This document shows, in pieces, positions 1 through 9,338 of a stretch of 64,000 nucleotides of DNA. The notes below the pieces were generated by a model. It was not told the origin of the DNA. It made no database searches and saw only the letters and a program-made list of their open reading frames with translations. The stretch is from Sanguibacter inulinus (lineage in GTDB: Bacteria > Actinomycetota > Actinomycetes > Actinomycetales > Cellulomonadaceae): NCBI RefSeq assembly GCF_013415325.1, contig NZ_JACBYE010000015.1, positions 1-64,000 on the forward strand, given 5' to 3'. The position numbers and the translations under genes are program-made. Numbering within the stretch: the stretch's first letter is position 1; every line of letters begins with the position of its first letter.

Positions 1-26
1 GACCCGACCCGACCCGACCCGACCCG
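1..26. repeat. GACCC pentamer tandem repeat
   Basis: The window opens inside five copies of the 5-bp unit GACCC. The repeat lies just upstream of the first gene and may continue to the left of the window. No function can be assigned. Confidence 0.8.
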
Positions 27-41
27 TGCGATGCTCGTCCG

Positions 42-527
42 ATGACTCACGACCACCCTCGCGTGACCCTCGAGCCGATCTCGCCGGCGCTCGCGCAGCG
101 CATCGTCGACCGCACCGAGATCCCGGGCGACGACTGGCACCCCGAGTACCCCTTCGTCGACGAGCTCGACCCGCTGCGCTCGCTCGCCCGGTCGACCGCC
201 CCGCACCCGGTCTTCACGATGTACCTCGTGCGGCGGTCTTCAGACGGTCTGGCCGTCGGCGGGCTGGGATTCTTCGGGCCCCCGGACTCGAACGGCCGGG
301 TCGAGCTCGGGTACGGCCTCGTGCCGGGCGCCCGAGGCGCCGGGCTCGCGAAGCAGGCCGTAGGGCTGGCGCTGCGGATGGCCCGGGACGCCGGGGCGAC
401 CGTGGCCGCCGCGGACACCGAGGCGGACAACCTCGCCTCGAGGCGTGTCCTGGCCGCCAACGGCTTCCTCGAGGTCGCACGCCGGGGCGGCCTCGTGCTC
501 GTCGAGCGCCCACTCGGCGAGCTCTAG
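42..527 (+). CDS. GNAT family N-acetyltransferase
   Basis: 161-aa single-domain GNAT enzyme, expected to transfer an acetyl group from acetyl-CoA to an unknown amine substrate in the cytoplasm. The family signature is seen in the middle third: a beta strand ELGYGLVP followed by the acetyl-CoA pyrophosphate-binding loop GARGAGLA and a helix. The C-terminal part has the usual N-x-x-S-R-R-V-L-x-x-N-G-F pattern. There is no clear Shine-Dalgarno sequence; GATGCT lies 6 nt before the ATG, so the mRNA may be leaderless. A second long reading frame over the same DNA is rejected because it is Arg/Pro-rich and resembles no family. The substrate (ribosomal protein, small amine, antibiotic) cannot be told. 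Confidence 0.85.
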   Translation: MTHDHPRVTLEPISPALAQRIVDRTEIPGDDWHPEYPFVDELDPLRSLARSTAPHPVFTMYLVRRSSDGLAVGGLGFFGPPDSNGRVELGYGLVPGARGAGLAKQAVGLALRMARDAGATVAAADTEADNLASRRVLAANGFLEVARRGGLVLVERPLGEL

Positions 528-579
528 GCTGGTCAGCCCTCCAGGCCTCTCAGCTGATCAGCCCTGCGGCCCTCTAGGC

Positions 580-1569
580 TCAGCCCTTCGGCGCGGCCGC
601 GCGCAGCTTCTCCAGCAGCGGCCCGGCCGCAGTGTCCAGGAACTCCTGCTGGCCCTCGTCACCCACCTGCACGAGAGCGATGTCGGTGAACCCCGCCTCC
701 CAGTACGCCGAGACAGCCTCGACGATCGCGTCGAGGTCCGGACCGCACGGGACCGACTCCGCGACGTCCTCGGGCCGGACGAAGGACGTGGCGCTGGCGA
801 AGCCCTCGGTCGTGGGCAGGTTCGCGTTGACAGGCCACCCGAGCCCGGACCAGCGGAACTGGTCGTGCGCCCGCGCGACGGCGCGGTCGACGTCGGTGTC
901 CCAGCAGATGGGGATCTGGCCGATCTTGCGCGACCCCGGCCTGTCCGCCTCGGTGCGTGCCGCGTCCCAGGCGCTCACCAGCTCGGCCTTCGGCTCGGTC
1001 GCGACCAGGTGGTCGACGAGCGGCGCGAAGGTCTCGACAGACTGACGACCTGAGACTGCCACACCGATCTCGACGGGCAGGTCAGGCAGGTCCCAGAGCT
1101 TCGCGGAATCGACCTGGAAGTGCTCGCCTCGGTAGGACAGCAGGTCGCCCGAGAACAGCTCGGTGATGATCTCGACAGCCTCGACGAGCATGCTGTGACG
1201 CTCGTCGACCGCGGGCCACCCGCGCCCGACCACGTGCTCGTTGAGGTTCTCGCCCGAGCCCAGCCCGAGGGTGAACCTGCCGTCGGAGAGGATCCCCATC
1301 GTCGCGGCCTTCTGCGCGACGACGGCCGGGTGGTAGCGCACGGTCGGGCAGGTCACGTAGGTCATGAGGTCCACGCGCTCGGTCGCGTGGGCGACGGCGC
1401 CGAGCATCGTCCACGCGTACGAGGCGTGCCCTTGGCTCGTCAACCACGGGAAGTAGTGGTCGGAGGAGACCTCGAAGTCGAAGCCGACCCGCTCCCCCGC
1501 CACCGCGTAGTCCACGAGGGCCTTCGGACCGGACTGCTCTGTCATGAGTGTGTAGCCGAATCTCGTCAT
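580..1569 (-). CDS. F420-dependent LLM-class oxidoreductase (TIGR03557-like)
   Basis: 329-aa luciferase-like (LLM) TIM-barrel enzyme of the group related to F420-dependent glucose-6-phosphate dehydrogenase. The N-terminus MTRFGYTLMTEQ, the FDFEVSSDHYFPW strand with its SDH active-site segment and the glycine-rich GLGSGENLNEH region are typical of actinobacterial F420-using members. It is expected to perform hydride transfer with deazaflavin F420; the substrate is unknown. I chose the internal ATG at 1569 because the preceding 21 codons have no family character. CAGGAT lies 6 nt upstream of it, again fitting a leaderless start. It is transcribed toward the GNAT gene, with 52 bp between the two ends. 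Confidence 0.88.
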   Translation of the reverse strand: MTRFGYTLMTEQSGPKALVDYAVAGERVGFDFEVSSDHYFPWLTSQGHASYAWTMLGAVAHATERVDLMTYVTCPTVRYHPAVVAQKAATMGILSDGRFTLGLGSGENLNEHVVGRGWPAVDERHSMLVEAVEIITELFSGDLLSYRGEHFQVDSAKLWDLPDLPVEIGVAVSGRQSVETFAPLVDHLVATEPKAELVSAWDAARTEADRPGSRKIGQIPICWDTDVDRAVARAHDQFRWSGLGWPVNANLPTTEGFASATSFVRPEDVAESVPCGPDLDAIVEAVSAYWEAGFTDIALVQVGDEGQQEFLDTAAGPLLEKLRAAAPKG

Positions 1570-1656
1570 GCTCCGATCCTGCGACCGCACCCGCCCGCCC
1601 GCACTCCGGGCGCTGGGGACGCACGACGACAAGAGGCGTGACGAGGCACCGCTCCC

Positions 1657-1662
1657 TAGGGT
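1657..1662 (+). promoter_or_regulatory. -10 box TAGGGT, leaderless geometry
   Basis: TAGGGT ends 6 nt before the ATG of the LuxR-type regulator at 1669. Transcription would begin at or next to the start codon. No good -35 hexamer is visible at 17-18 bp. Confidence 0.5.
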
Positions 1663-1668
1663 GGGCAG

Positions 1669-4308
1669 ATGAGCGCTCTCACGCCTCGCCCGACCTTCGT
1701 GCGCACGGTCGTCCAGACCCTCGCCTCGGGGACGTCGGTGCTGCTGGTCGGGTTGCCCGGATCGGGTCGCAGCACGGTCCTGGCAGGTGCCCAGGTCGAG
1801 GCCGACGACGACGGCTGGATCGTCGTGACGCTGCGCGGCACCGGAGCCGGCACCAGCGGTGGCGCTGGTGATCGCCCGCTCGAGGCGCTCGTGCTCGCGG
1901 GCCTCACGACAGGCCCCACGGGCACGCTGGGTGCGCTCGCTGCCGCGCTCGAGGGCGTCACCGTCGCTGCTGGAGGAGCCCGGCGGTCGTCCGCCGACCG
2001 GCGCGTCCTGGTGGTCGTCGACGACGCCGACCTGCTCGACGACGCCTCGGCGTCGGTCGTCGCGACTGTCGTGGCTCGCACAGGCGCACGGGTGCTCGCC
2101 TCAGCACGGCCGCCCGCCTCGGGCACCTCGGTCGCCCGTCTCCTGGCAGGTCCAGACTCGACAGTTTTGACCATGCCCGCGCTCCCCTTCGACGAGCTGC
2201 ACCGCACCGTCGCAGAGATCTTGCGCACCGACGTCGACCCCGACACCGCTGGGCGTCTCTACGCGCTCTCCGGCGGGATGCCCGGTCTGACCCGGGCGAT
2301 CGCCCGAGAAGCACGGCGGTCTGCAGACCTCGCCGAGCCCGGCCTGCATCCCGGGGCGGAGCACTGGTCGTGGACGCCCGGGTGGGCCGTGGTCGTCGAC
2401 CGCCTGCTCGCCGGGCTCGACGACTCGGCCCGTGGTGGGCTCCGGACGCTCGCGGCCGTGGGACCGGCACCGACGGCCGAGGTCCGCCGCCTCGTGCCGT
2501 GGTCGGTCGTGGAGACCCTCGACGACCACGGGCTCCTGCGGATGGTCGAGGACGACGGCGAGATCCTCGTCGCCCTCTTCCCTCCCATGCTCACCGAGCA
2601 CCTCCTCCACCTCGCCCAGGACGCCCGCGGTCTCCGGGTCGCCGAGAGGATCACCGAGACCCTCGCGGGCTCAGCACCGGAGCAGGGATCCCGACGACGA
2701 CCGCCGACCACGCCATCCTGGTCGAGCTCCCCCGAGTCGGCGGCGATCCTCGGCCGGCGGCTCGAGGACAGGGCGTCCGCGCACCTGCTGGTCGCCCACG
2801 ACACCTGGGAGCGCGACCCCACGGTCCACAGCACCGTGCTCTACCTCGACGCCCTGCTCGCCAGCCACGCGGAGGTGGACGTGATCGAGGACGCCGTCGG
2901 CGTGGCCCTGCGCAGGCTCCGCCCGGCCGCCCACGAGCACCGAGGGTTCGTGGTGGCCTGGCACGCGGTCTACCGAGCCCACGTGCTCCACGACGTGACC
3001 GGGGCGTACGCGCTCCTCACCGACCTCGACGGGGACGACGACCCCCGGGTCCGCGCGACCTCCGACGCCGTCCGTCAGCACCTGCGGCTCACCAACGGAG
3101 ATCCCCACGCGCCTGTTCCCACCGAGGCTCCGGCTCCGGCTCCGGCTCCGGCGACCCTGCCACCTCCCGCCGGCCTGCGTGACGACACCGGCCGTCCGAC
3201 CAACGCCCTCGTCAGGCTCGTGCGCGGAGAGGTGCTGCTCGCCCGCGGGCTGCCGGTCGACGCTCACGCAGAGCTCGTCGGCGGTGTGCTGCCCGCGCAC
3301 GCACCGCGGCACGACGCCATCTCCCTCGTCGACCAGGCTGTCCTGCTCTCCGGAGACATCGACACCGCGACCCGGAGCGCCATGCGGTCTCTGGGCGAGG
3401 CACGGGGCACCCTCGCCCAGGGTGAGATCGAGCCTCACGGCTACGTCGTCGCCCTCGGTCTCTACGTGGCAGGCCGCCTCACGACGCTGCGCGAGCACCT
3501 GACGAGCCTCTTCGCACTCGGGTCGCCGGCTCCGCTGCGCACGACCACCCGGGCTGGTCTGCTGTCGCTCTCGGTCTCGCTCGCGCTCCTCGAGGGGAAT
3601 CTCCCGAGCGCGCGGTCCTCGCTCGCCCGTCTCGAGGAGATGGACCTCGCCGCGATGTTCACCCCGGCGGCCCGCCCCGGACCTCGTCGGGCCGCTCTCC
3701 ACATCGCGACAGGAGCAGACCCGCACCAGGCGACCCGCGCGGCCTGGGACGACGTCGCAGCACTGGTCGAGCGTGGAGCCGTGCTCGCGGCGGTGACCGA
3801 CGGGACGTCTCTGGTCGACCTGTGGGTCGACCAGGAGCGTGCGACGGCTGTGGCCGACCTCACCCTGACCGCGCAGGGAGCCGTGCTGCCGGCCCTAGGC
3901 AGGTATCTGCGTGCTGCCGCAGACGGCGCCCCCGACGGTCTGCTGGTCGCCGCCGCCGACCTCCGCTCGCACGGCCTGGTGCTCCACGCGACCTCCGCCC
4001 ACGCCCGAGCCGTCACCCTGCTGAGCCGCGAAGGTCCCGGCGCCCGGGCGGCCGAAGAACGCGCTCGGCTGCGCGAGGCGGTCGAGCAGGCCGGCGAAGA
4101 GCTCAGCCTGGTCGTCCCGTCTCTGGCACCCGCCCTGAGCCTGACGGGGCGCGAGCTCGAGGTGGCCCGTCTGGTGGCCGAGGGGCTGAGCAACCGCGAG
4201 GTCGCCGACAGGCTCGTGGTGAGCGAGCGGACCGTCGACAACCACGTCTACAGGATCTTCCGCAAGCTCGGCATCCGGTCGCGCAACGAGGTCGCCGCGC
4301 TGCTCTGA
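1669..4308 (+). CDS. LuxR-family transcriptional regulator with AAA+/STAND ATPase (LAL type)
   Basis: 879-aa large ATP-binding regulator of the LuxR family. The order is: N-terminal ATPase with Walker A GLPGSGRST (about residues 28-36) and Walker B VLVVVDDAD (about 110-120), a long helical TPR-like sensor region broken by a Pro-Ala run near residue 490, and a C-terminal LuxR helix-turn-helix (LTGRELEVARLVAEGLSNRE, last 65 residues). Such proteins are ATP-gated activators, often of sugar use or secondary metabolism. No Shine-Dalgarno is seen; the -10 box sits 6 nt upstream. The next gene on the same strand encodes a wall-anchored surface protein 160 bp downstream, a possible target, but nothing in the sequence proves this. 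Confidence 0.9.
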   Translation: MSALTPRPTFVRTVVQTLASGTSVLLVGLPGSGRSTVLAGAQVEADDDGWIVVTLRGTGAGTSGGAGDRPLEALVLAGLTTGPTGTLGALAAALEGVTVAAGGARRSSADRRVLVVVDDADLLDDASASVVATVVARTGARVLASARPPASGTSVARLLAGPDSTVLTMPALPFDELHRTVAEILRTDVDPDTAGRLYALSGGMPGLTRAIAREARRSADLAEPGLHPGAEHWSWTPGWAVVVDRLLAGLDDSARGGLRTLAAVGPAPTAEVRRLVPWSVVETLDDHGLLRMVEDDGEILVALFPPMLTEHLLHLAQDARGLRVAERITETLAGSAPEQGSRRRPPTTPSWSSSPESAAILGRRLEDRASAHLLVAHDTWERDPTVHSTVLYLDALLASHAEVDVIEDAVGVALRRLRPAAHEHRGFVVAWHAVYRAHVLHDVTGAYALLTDLDGDDDPRVRATSDAVRQHLRLTNGDPHAPVPTEAPAPAPAPATLPPPAGLRDDTGRPTNALVRLVRGEVLLARGLPVDAHAELVGGVLPAHAPRHDAISLVDQAVLLSGDIDTATRSAMRSLGEARGTLAQGEIEPHGYVVALGLYVAGRLTTLREHLTSLFALGSPAPLRTTTRAGLLSLSVSLALLEGNLPSARSSLARLEEMDLAAMFTPAARPGPRRAALHIATGADPHQATRAAWDDVAALVERGAVLAAVTDGTSLVDLWVDQERATAVADLTLTAQGAVLPALGRYLRAAADGAPDGLLVAAADLRSHGLVLHATSAHARAVTLLSREGPGARAAEERARLREAVEQAGEELSLVVPSLAPALSLTGRELEVARLVAEGLSNREVADRLVVSERTVDNHVYRIFRKLGIRSRNEVAALL

Positions 4309-4469
4309 CGGCTGTCCTCAGACGGGTGCTCACCGTGCACCGGGGTGTGCTCAACGGTGCTCTGGCCGAGGCTCACTGCTGCTCGCAGACCGCCTGAGCA
4401 CAGTCCTCTCAGAGGTGTCATGGAGGTGTCGCTGATCCAGCGCACCACCCGACACCCGAGGAGGAGACC

Positions 4470-5819
4470 ATGACCACGCCGACAGTGACGGCCGCAGCCC
4501 TGGCGCTGCTGCTCGCCACAGTCCCCGCAGCGGGACAGCCGCTCGACGCAGACGTCCCGGACCCGGCACCGACGACCGCGACCGACGTCGTCCCGATCAC
4601 GCCCGCAGCACCTGACGACGTGACAGCCGTCGGCGTCGGCTCGACCGCGTCGAGCACGACGGACACCGGCACACCTGACGCCAGCAGCCCGGCCGTCGAC
4701 GAGGCCCCCGCAGAAGAGACCGAGACCGGCTCTGGGCCGAGCACCGAGGTGGGCGTCTCCGGCGCCGACGTCGCAGAAGACACCACCGAGGAGGGAACCG
4801 GTACCGAGACCACCCCTGGAGCGGTCGTCACCGACGAGAGCACGACGACCGACGAGGCCGTCGACGACGCGACCGAGGTCGCGGGCGACCTAGAGGAGCT
4901 GGCAGGAGTCGACGAGCTGGCAGGCTCGGCAGACCCGGCTGAGGCTGTGACGGCACCCGTGGAGCCCGCCGCGGAGTCGGCGGACGGCGAGGTGGCGGAG
5001 CAGGCCGACGTCACCCCGCGTCTGGTCGTGGCTCCTGGCTACCAGGAGGACGGCTACGACAGGCCGTTCTGGTGGGCTGAGGACGGGCTGCACTTCCGCG
5101 ACCCGATCCCCGCCAACGGCTACGTCAACATCAACGTGCCGGGCGCGGACAACGTCAGCATCGACAGCCACCGCGAGCTCATCGGCCAGACCTTCATCCC
5201 GTGGTCGTACTTCAACCTGCAGCCCGGGATGTGCATCTCCTGGACCGAGTCCAACGGGTTCAGCTACCACTTCGGCGAGGACAACTCCGGCCGGGGCGGC
5301 GTCGACGAGAAAGACTGGGAGTTCTGCGTCCCCGGCTCGACCGACCCCGACGAGCCTGTCGTCCCGGACCCCGACGAGCCCGACCAGCCTGACGTGCCAG
5401 ACCCTGACGAGCCGGACCAGCCTGACGTGCCAGACCCCGACGAGCCGGACGTGCCAGACGTGCCGGGAGACCCCGACCAGCCTGTCGAGCCCGACACGCC
5501 CAGCACGCCAGACAGCCCTGACGTGCCGGACCAGCCGCAGACCCCCGCGGAGCCGGTGACCCCTGCCGGACCTGACGCATCGACCGAGGTGCCGGAGAGC
5601 ACCCTCCCCGTCGCGGAGGTCCCGCTCAGCACCGCGAGCGAGAGCGTTCCTGCAGCTGACACGACTGCCACGGCTGCAACCGATGCAGAGACCGCTACGC
5701 CTGGAGCTCTCGCCGTCACCGGCCTCGGTGCCGGGGCGAAGTCGCTCCTCGCCGCAGCAGCAGCCCTCGGTATCGGCGGCGGGCTGATGGCCCTGGCCAG
5801 CAAGACCAAGCAGCGGTAG
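4470..5819 (+). CDS. LAXTG-anchored secreted surface protein with Pro/Asp-rich stalk
   Basis: 449-aa protein with a hydrophobic N-terminus (about residues 6-22, cleavage near PAAGQ) that lacks the usual positive charges. It continues with an acidic Ser/Thr/Glu-rich stretch to about residue 185, then a compact domain (about 190-290) rich in W/Y/F with two cysteines (GMCISW and EFCVPG) that could form a disulfide, then Asp-Pro-rich repeats. The C-terminus holds LAVTG, a hydrophobic helix and the charged tail KTKQR, the layout of a class E sortase (LAXTG) substrate. A strong Shine-Dalgarno (GGAGGAG) precedes the ATG. Likely a cell-wall adhesin or matrix protein; no sortase gene is in the window. 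Confidence 0.8.
   Translation: MTTPTVTAAALALLLATVPAAGQPLDADVPDPAPTTATDVVPITPAAPDDVTAVGVGSTASSTTDTGTPDASSPAVDEAPAEETETGSGPSTEVGVSGADVAEDTTEEGTGTETTPGAVVTDESTTTDEAVDDATEVAGDLEELAGVDELAGSADPAEAVTAPVEPAAESADGEVAEQADVTPRLVVAPGYQEDGYDRPFWWAEDGLHFRDPIPANGYVNINVPGADNVSIDSHRELIGQTFIPWSYFNLQPGMCISWTESNGFSYHFGEDNSGRGGVDEKDWEFCVPGSTDPDEPVVPDPDEPDQPDVPDPDEPDQPDVPDPDEPDVPDVPGDPDQPVEPDTPSTPDSPDVPDQPQTPAEPVTPAGPDASTEVPESTLPVAEVPLSTASESVPAADTTATAATDAETATPGALAVTGLGAGAKSLLAAAAALGIGGGLMALASKTKQR
5343..5456 (+). repeat. Asp-Pro-Glu coding repeat (24/33-bp units)
   Basis: Four in-frame units, 24, 33, 33 and 24 bp long, encode DPDEP blocks extended by DQPDVP in the two longer copies. They form the start of the wall-spanning stalk of the surface protein. 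Copy number can change without shifting the frame. Confidence 0.8.
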
Positions 5820-5846
5820 GCCGCACCGCAGCCGACCGCCCCTCAC

Positions 5847-5887
5847 GGCGTCGCGTCCTGACCTTCCCGAGGTCAGGACGCGACGCC
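5847..5887. terminator. Bidirectional terminator hairpin
   Basis: A perfect 18-bp stem around a 5-nt loop (TCCCG). It sits between the convergent surface-protein gene and the barstar-like gene and can serve both. There is no long T tract, as is common in high-GC actinobacteria. Confidence 0.8.
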
Positions 5888-5981
5888 CTGCTCTGTGCTC
5901 TCTGACGAGTCCGCCCCGCTCGGTGAGGTGCGCGCTGCATCGCGGCGCCTGCACACCGCTGCGGGCGAGGCCGCGCTGGGC

Positions 5982-6374
5982 TCAGACGAGAATCAGGTCG
6001 ATGTTCGGGTGGCTCTCGAACACCTGGAGGACCAGCTCGAAGTACGTCGGACCCGTGCCTGCGCGCAGGGCCGTGATCGCGGCCTCCGCCACCGAGACCG
6101 AGTACACCTCCGGCCGTGCCAGCTTCGCCTGGTAGTAGGCGAGGGTGGTCTCGAGGCCGAGCGCGTCACGCGCACTGCCGTGGTCCTGCCAGCAGATGCT
6201 CACGGGCGCGGAACCGTCGAGGACCCCGAACCCGCCGTACAGCAGGTCGTCGAGAGCGTCGAGGCTCTCCCCCAGCGTCCACTCCTCGTCCGGCATGAGC
6301 ACACGGTTCAGCTCGGCGTAGAGCGACGGGATGTCGTGGACCGCCGATCCGTCGATCGTCAGGGTCGTCGTCAT
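5982..6374 (-). CDS. Barstar-family ribonuclease inhibitor-like protein
   Basis: 130 aa. The pattern is that of the barstar (barnase inhibitor) fold: an N-terminal beta strand with TIDG, the helix SLYAELNRVLMP, then the family hallmark W-x-L-G-E-S-L-D-A-L-D-D-L-L. Characterised members bind and block a secreted guanyl-specific RNase in the cytoplasm. No RNase gene lies next to it; neighbours are the surface protein (convergent) and a small membrane protein (divergent). It may be an orphan immunity gene or have another regulatory role. The extension around GSARDALGLETTLAYYQ is longer than in classic 90-aa barstar. Confidence 0.75.
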   Translation of the reverse strand: MTTTLTIDGSAVHDIPSLYAELNRVLMPDEEWTLGESLDALDDLLYGGFGVLDGSAPVSICWQDHGSARDALGLETTLAYYQAKLARPEVYSVSVAEAAITALRAGTGPTYFELVLQVFESHPNIDLILV

Positions 6375-6622
6375 CTGGTCAGGTGTCCTCTCGTCGTCGA
6401 CGTCTGCCTGCGACGCCAGTCGTCTTCGCGGCTACCGGTGCCGGCCCGACCGCTGAGCGATCGTGCCACGGTGTGCACCCGGCCGCCCGATCACGTCACG
6501 TCAGCGCACGAGCGGCAGCACGCTGGACCGCCAACGGGTCCCAGCACTCACCTCTCCCCCAGCAGAGCAGCGTGCTAGCGTCCGTCGGATCGACACGTCC
6601 CCCGCCGAAGGAGCCGAGGTCT

Positions 6623-6883
6623 ATGCCCCGTCCACCTGTCCGAGAGACCGTCCGGTCGCTGGTCGTCATGCTCACGCTCATCGGTGTCGCCGAGATCGTG
6701 GTGCATGCCGCAGGCTGGCCGCGCCTGACGGCTCTGCTGGTCTTCGTGGTCGGCGGGCACACGCTCGAGGCTGTCGTCACGGGACTGCTCGCCCGACGGA
6801 GACGTGAGCGCGCCCGCGAGCATGCGCGCCGCGCCCAGACCACGGCGCCGGCGCCCGTCGTGGCCGAGCCGTACAGGTGGTGA
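6623..6883 (+). CDS. Small two-helix membrane protein, unknown function
   Basis: 86 aa with two predicted membrane helices (about residues 12-30 and 36-56) and an Arg-rich cytoplasmic tail ending AEPYRW. The ATG at 6623 was chosen over an upstream in-frame start because GAAGGAG lies just before it and the upstream 80 codons are low-complexity. I do not recognise the family. Its codon use matches the surrounding chromosome, which supports a real gene. Confidence 0.55.
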   Translation: MPRPPVRETVRSLVVMLTLIGVAEIVVHAAGWPRLTALLVFVVGGHTLEAVVTGLLARRRRERAREHARRAQTTAPAPVVAEPYRW

Positions 6884-6955
6884 CTGCGCCCGGTGTGCCC
6901 TCTGCTCTGAGCAGATCTCTGCCTCAGGTCTGAGCACGTCCTGTCTACTGGAGGC

Positions 6956-7933
6956 ATGCGACGCATCCTGGTCCTCGGTGGGACGGCCTGGCTCGGCCAC
7001 AAGATCGCTCGGGCGGCCCTCGACGACGGCGCCGAGGTGGTCTGCCTGGCCCGCGGAGAGTCCGGGGCGGTCCCTGCGGGCGTGCGGCTGGTCACCGCGG
7101 ACCGCACAGCGCCCGGCGCGTACGACGCGCTCACGGGCGAGTGGGACGACGTCGTAGAGCTCTCCTACGACCTCGAGCTCGTCGTCCCCGCGCTCGAGGC
7201 GCTGGCCGGACGAGCGCGGCACTGGACGTTCGTCTCGACAGTGTCGGTGTACGCGACGAACGACGAACCCGGCGCAGACGAGTCAGCCGCCGTCCTCGAC
7301 CCTGTCGACCTGACCGACTACGGGCAGGCCAAGGTGGCCGCAGAACGTGCGACCGCCGAGCACGTCGGCGACAGGCTGCTGGTCGCCCGCCCTGGTCTGA
7401 TCGTCGGACCTGGCGACCCGAGCGACCGCTTCGGCTACTGGCCCGCGCGCCTGGCCCACGGCGCACCTGTCCTCGCACCGACCGCCGCTGGACGGTTCGT
7501 CCAGGTGATCGACGTGGCTGACCTCGCCGCCTGGGTCGTCCGTGCGGGTGCTACTAGGACGACAGGGACGATCAACGCTGTCGGAGACACGCACACCTTC
7601 GACGACTTCTTGGTGCAGGCGCAGGCTGTCACCGGGTCCACCAGCGACATCGTCGAGGCCGACGACGCCTGGCTGCTCGTCCGCGACGTCCGGTGGTGGG
7701 CAGGGCCCAGGTCGCTGCCGCTGTGGATCCCCGTCGAGGACTCCGGCTTCTCACGGCGCAGCAACCGCGCGTACAGGGCGAGCGGCGGGGCTGTCCGCCC
7801 GCTCCAGGAGACGATCCGGCGTGTGCTCGACGACGAGCGGCACCGCGGTCTCGACCGCGAGCGTCGGTCAGGCCTGACGCTGGGCGAAGAGGCTGCGCTC
7901 CTCGCGGAGCACCCGTCGAGGATGGGGCGCTGA
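6956..7933 (+). CDS. NAD-dependent epimerase/dehydratase (extended SDR)
   Basis: 325-aa Rossmann protein. The N-terminal dinucleotide-binding motif is ILVLGGTAWLG, a variant of GxxGxxG. A STVSVY strand carries the catalytic Ser region and DYGQAKVAAE supplies the Tyr-x-x-x-Lys pair. The C-terminal half matches atypical/extended SDRs acting on sugar nucleotides or related substrates. The start has GGAGG directly upstream. It stands alone between the small membrane gene and a terminator; the substrate is unknown. Confidence 0.85.
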   Translation: MRRILVLGGTAWLGHKIARAALDDGAEVVCLARGESGAVPAGVRLVTADRTAPGAYDALTGEWDDVVELSYDLELVVPALEALAGRARHWTFVSTVSVYATNDEPGADESAAVLDPVDLTDYGQAKVAAERATAEHVGDRLLVARPGLIVGPGDPSDRFGYWPARLAHGAPVLAPTAAGRFVQVIDVADLAAWVVRAGATRTTGTINAVGDTHTFDDFLVQAQAVTGSTSDIVEADDAWLLVRDVRWWAGPRSLPLWIPVEDSGFSRRSNRAYRASGGAVRPLQETIRRVLDDERHRGLDRERRSGLTLGEEAALLAEHPSRMGR

Positions 7934-8092
7934 GGTCCCCGTCCGACGGCTGCTCATCGACGAGACGGCACCCACGCCGATCGGTTCGCGCCAGACCCGT
8001 TCGACCCCGGCACGGGCGGGCCCGGCCCAGCTATGACGACGTGCTCGGCTCGGCCTGTCTCGACCGGGCCTCACCCCTGTGCCCCCGACGGG

Positions 8093-8127
8093 CGAGGCCC
8101 GGGACGCTGGAAGCGTCCCGGGCCTCG
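8093..8127. terminator. Bidirectional terminator hairpin
   Basis: A perfect 16-bp GC-rich stem with a 3-nt loop (GGA) between the convergent epimerase and alcohol dehydrogenase genes. Confidence 0.8.
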
Positions 8128-8179
8128 CTGGCGTGCACACGGCGCGCACCGCGCACCATGCTGACGGATCGAGCAGGCC

Positions 8180-9226
8180 TCAGGCCAGCGTCGACGTGTC
8201 GATGACGAACCTGTAGCGCACGTCGGAGGCGAGCACGCGCTCCCAGGCCTCGTTGACCTTGTCGGCCGAGATGACCTCGATCTCGGCGCCGATGCCGTGC
8301 TCGGCGCAGAAGTCGAGCATCTCCTGGGTCTCGCCGATCGACCCGATGGCCGAGCCTGCGAAGGAGCGGCGCGACGGGATGAGCGAGAACACCTGGACGG
8401 GCAGCGGGGTGGGCGGGGCGCCCACGTTGACCATCGTGCCGTCCACGGCGAGGAGGCCGAGGTAGGCGTTGAGGTCGATCTCGGCGCTCACGGTGTTGAT
8501 GATGAGGTCGAAGGAGCTCGCGAGCTCGGTGAAGGTCTCAGGGTCGCTCGTCGCGAAGTAGCTGTCGGCGCCGAGGCGCAGCCCGTCCTCCTGCTTCTTG
8601 AGGGACTGCGAGAGCACGGTCACGTCAGCGCCGAGGGCGTGCGCGAGCTTGACGGCCATGTGGCCGAGCCCGCCCATGCCGACGACGGCGACCTTCTTGC
8701 CAGGACCGGCACCCCAGTGGTGCAGGGGCGAGTAGGTGGTGATACCGGCGCAGAGCAGCGGGGCGGCGACGTCGAGCTCGAGGCCGTCCGGGATGTTGAG
8801 CACGAACTTCTCGGTCACGACGATCTGCTGCGAGTACCCACCCTGGGTGGGCGTGCCGTCGACGTCGGTCCCGGCGTAGGTGCCGATGTTGCCCTTGAGG
8901 CAGTACTGCTCGAGGCCCTTCTGGCACTGGGCGCACTCGCCGCAGGAGTTGACCATGCAGCCGACGCCGACGCGGTCGCCGACGGAGAACTTCGTGACGT
9001 CGGAGCCGATCTCGGCGACGACACCGGCGATCTCGTGGCCGACGACGATCGGGTACTGGACGCCGCCCCACTCACCGCGGGCGGTGTGGATGTCAGAGTG
9101 GCAGATGCCGGCGAACTTGATGTCGATGCGGACGTCGAGCGGCCCGACGTCGCGGCGCTCGATGGTGGTGAGCTCGAGCGGCTGGTCGGGGGCTGTCGCT
9201 GCGTAAGCGGAGACTGTGGTGGGCAT
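8180..9226 (-). CDS. NAD(P)-dependent zinc alcohol dehydrogenase (YahK/CAD type)
   Basis: 348-aa medium-chain dehydrogenase that oxidises alcohols or reduces aldehydes. Catalytic zinc ligands are seen in [16 protein letters not shown] and GHEIAGVV; the structural zinc lobe [15 protein letters not shown] has its four cysteines. The cofactor site is [15 protein letters not shown]. The set matches the broad-range aldehyde reductases YahK/AdhA. Shine-Dalgarno GGAG lies 5 nt before the ATG. A TetR-type gene lies upstream on the same strand, and an inverted repeat at 9339-9359 sits between them. Confidence 0.92.
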   Translation of the reverse strand: MPTTVSAYAATAPDQPLELTTIERRDVGPLDVRIDIKFAGICHSDIHTARGEWGGVQYPIVVGHEIAGVVAEIGSDVTKFSVGDRVGVGCMVNSCGECAQCQKGLEQYCLKGNIGTYAGTDVDGTPTQGGYSQQIVVTEKFVLNIPDGLELDVAAPLLCAGITTYSPLHHWGAGPGKKVAVVGMGGLGHMAVKLAHALGADVTVLSQSLKKQEDGLRLGADSYFATSDPETFTELASSFDLIINTVSAEIDLNAYLGLLAVDGTMVNVGAPPTPLPVQVFSLIPSRRSFAGSAIGSIGETQEMLDFCAEHGIGAEIEVISADKVNEAWERVLASDVRYRFVIDTSTLA

Positions 9227-9338
9227 GGGTGCTCCATCCGGTGATGAGGTGGGGGTGGGTCAGGCCGACGGGACTGGGCCGCGTCGTCGAACCTGCGTCC
9301 ATCGTGCAGTGCCGAGCCCCCGGTCCGCCACCGGGGAA

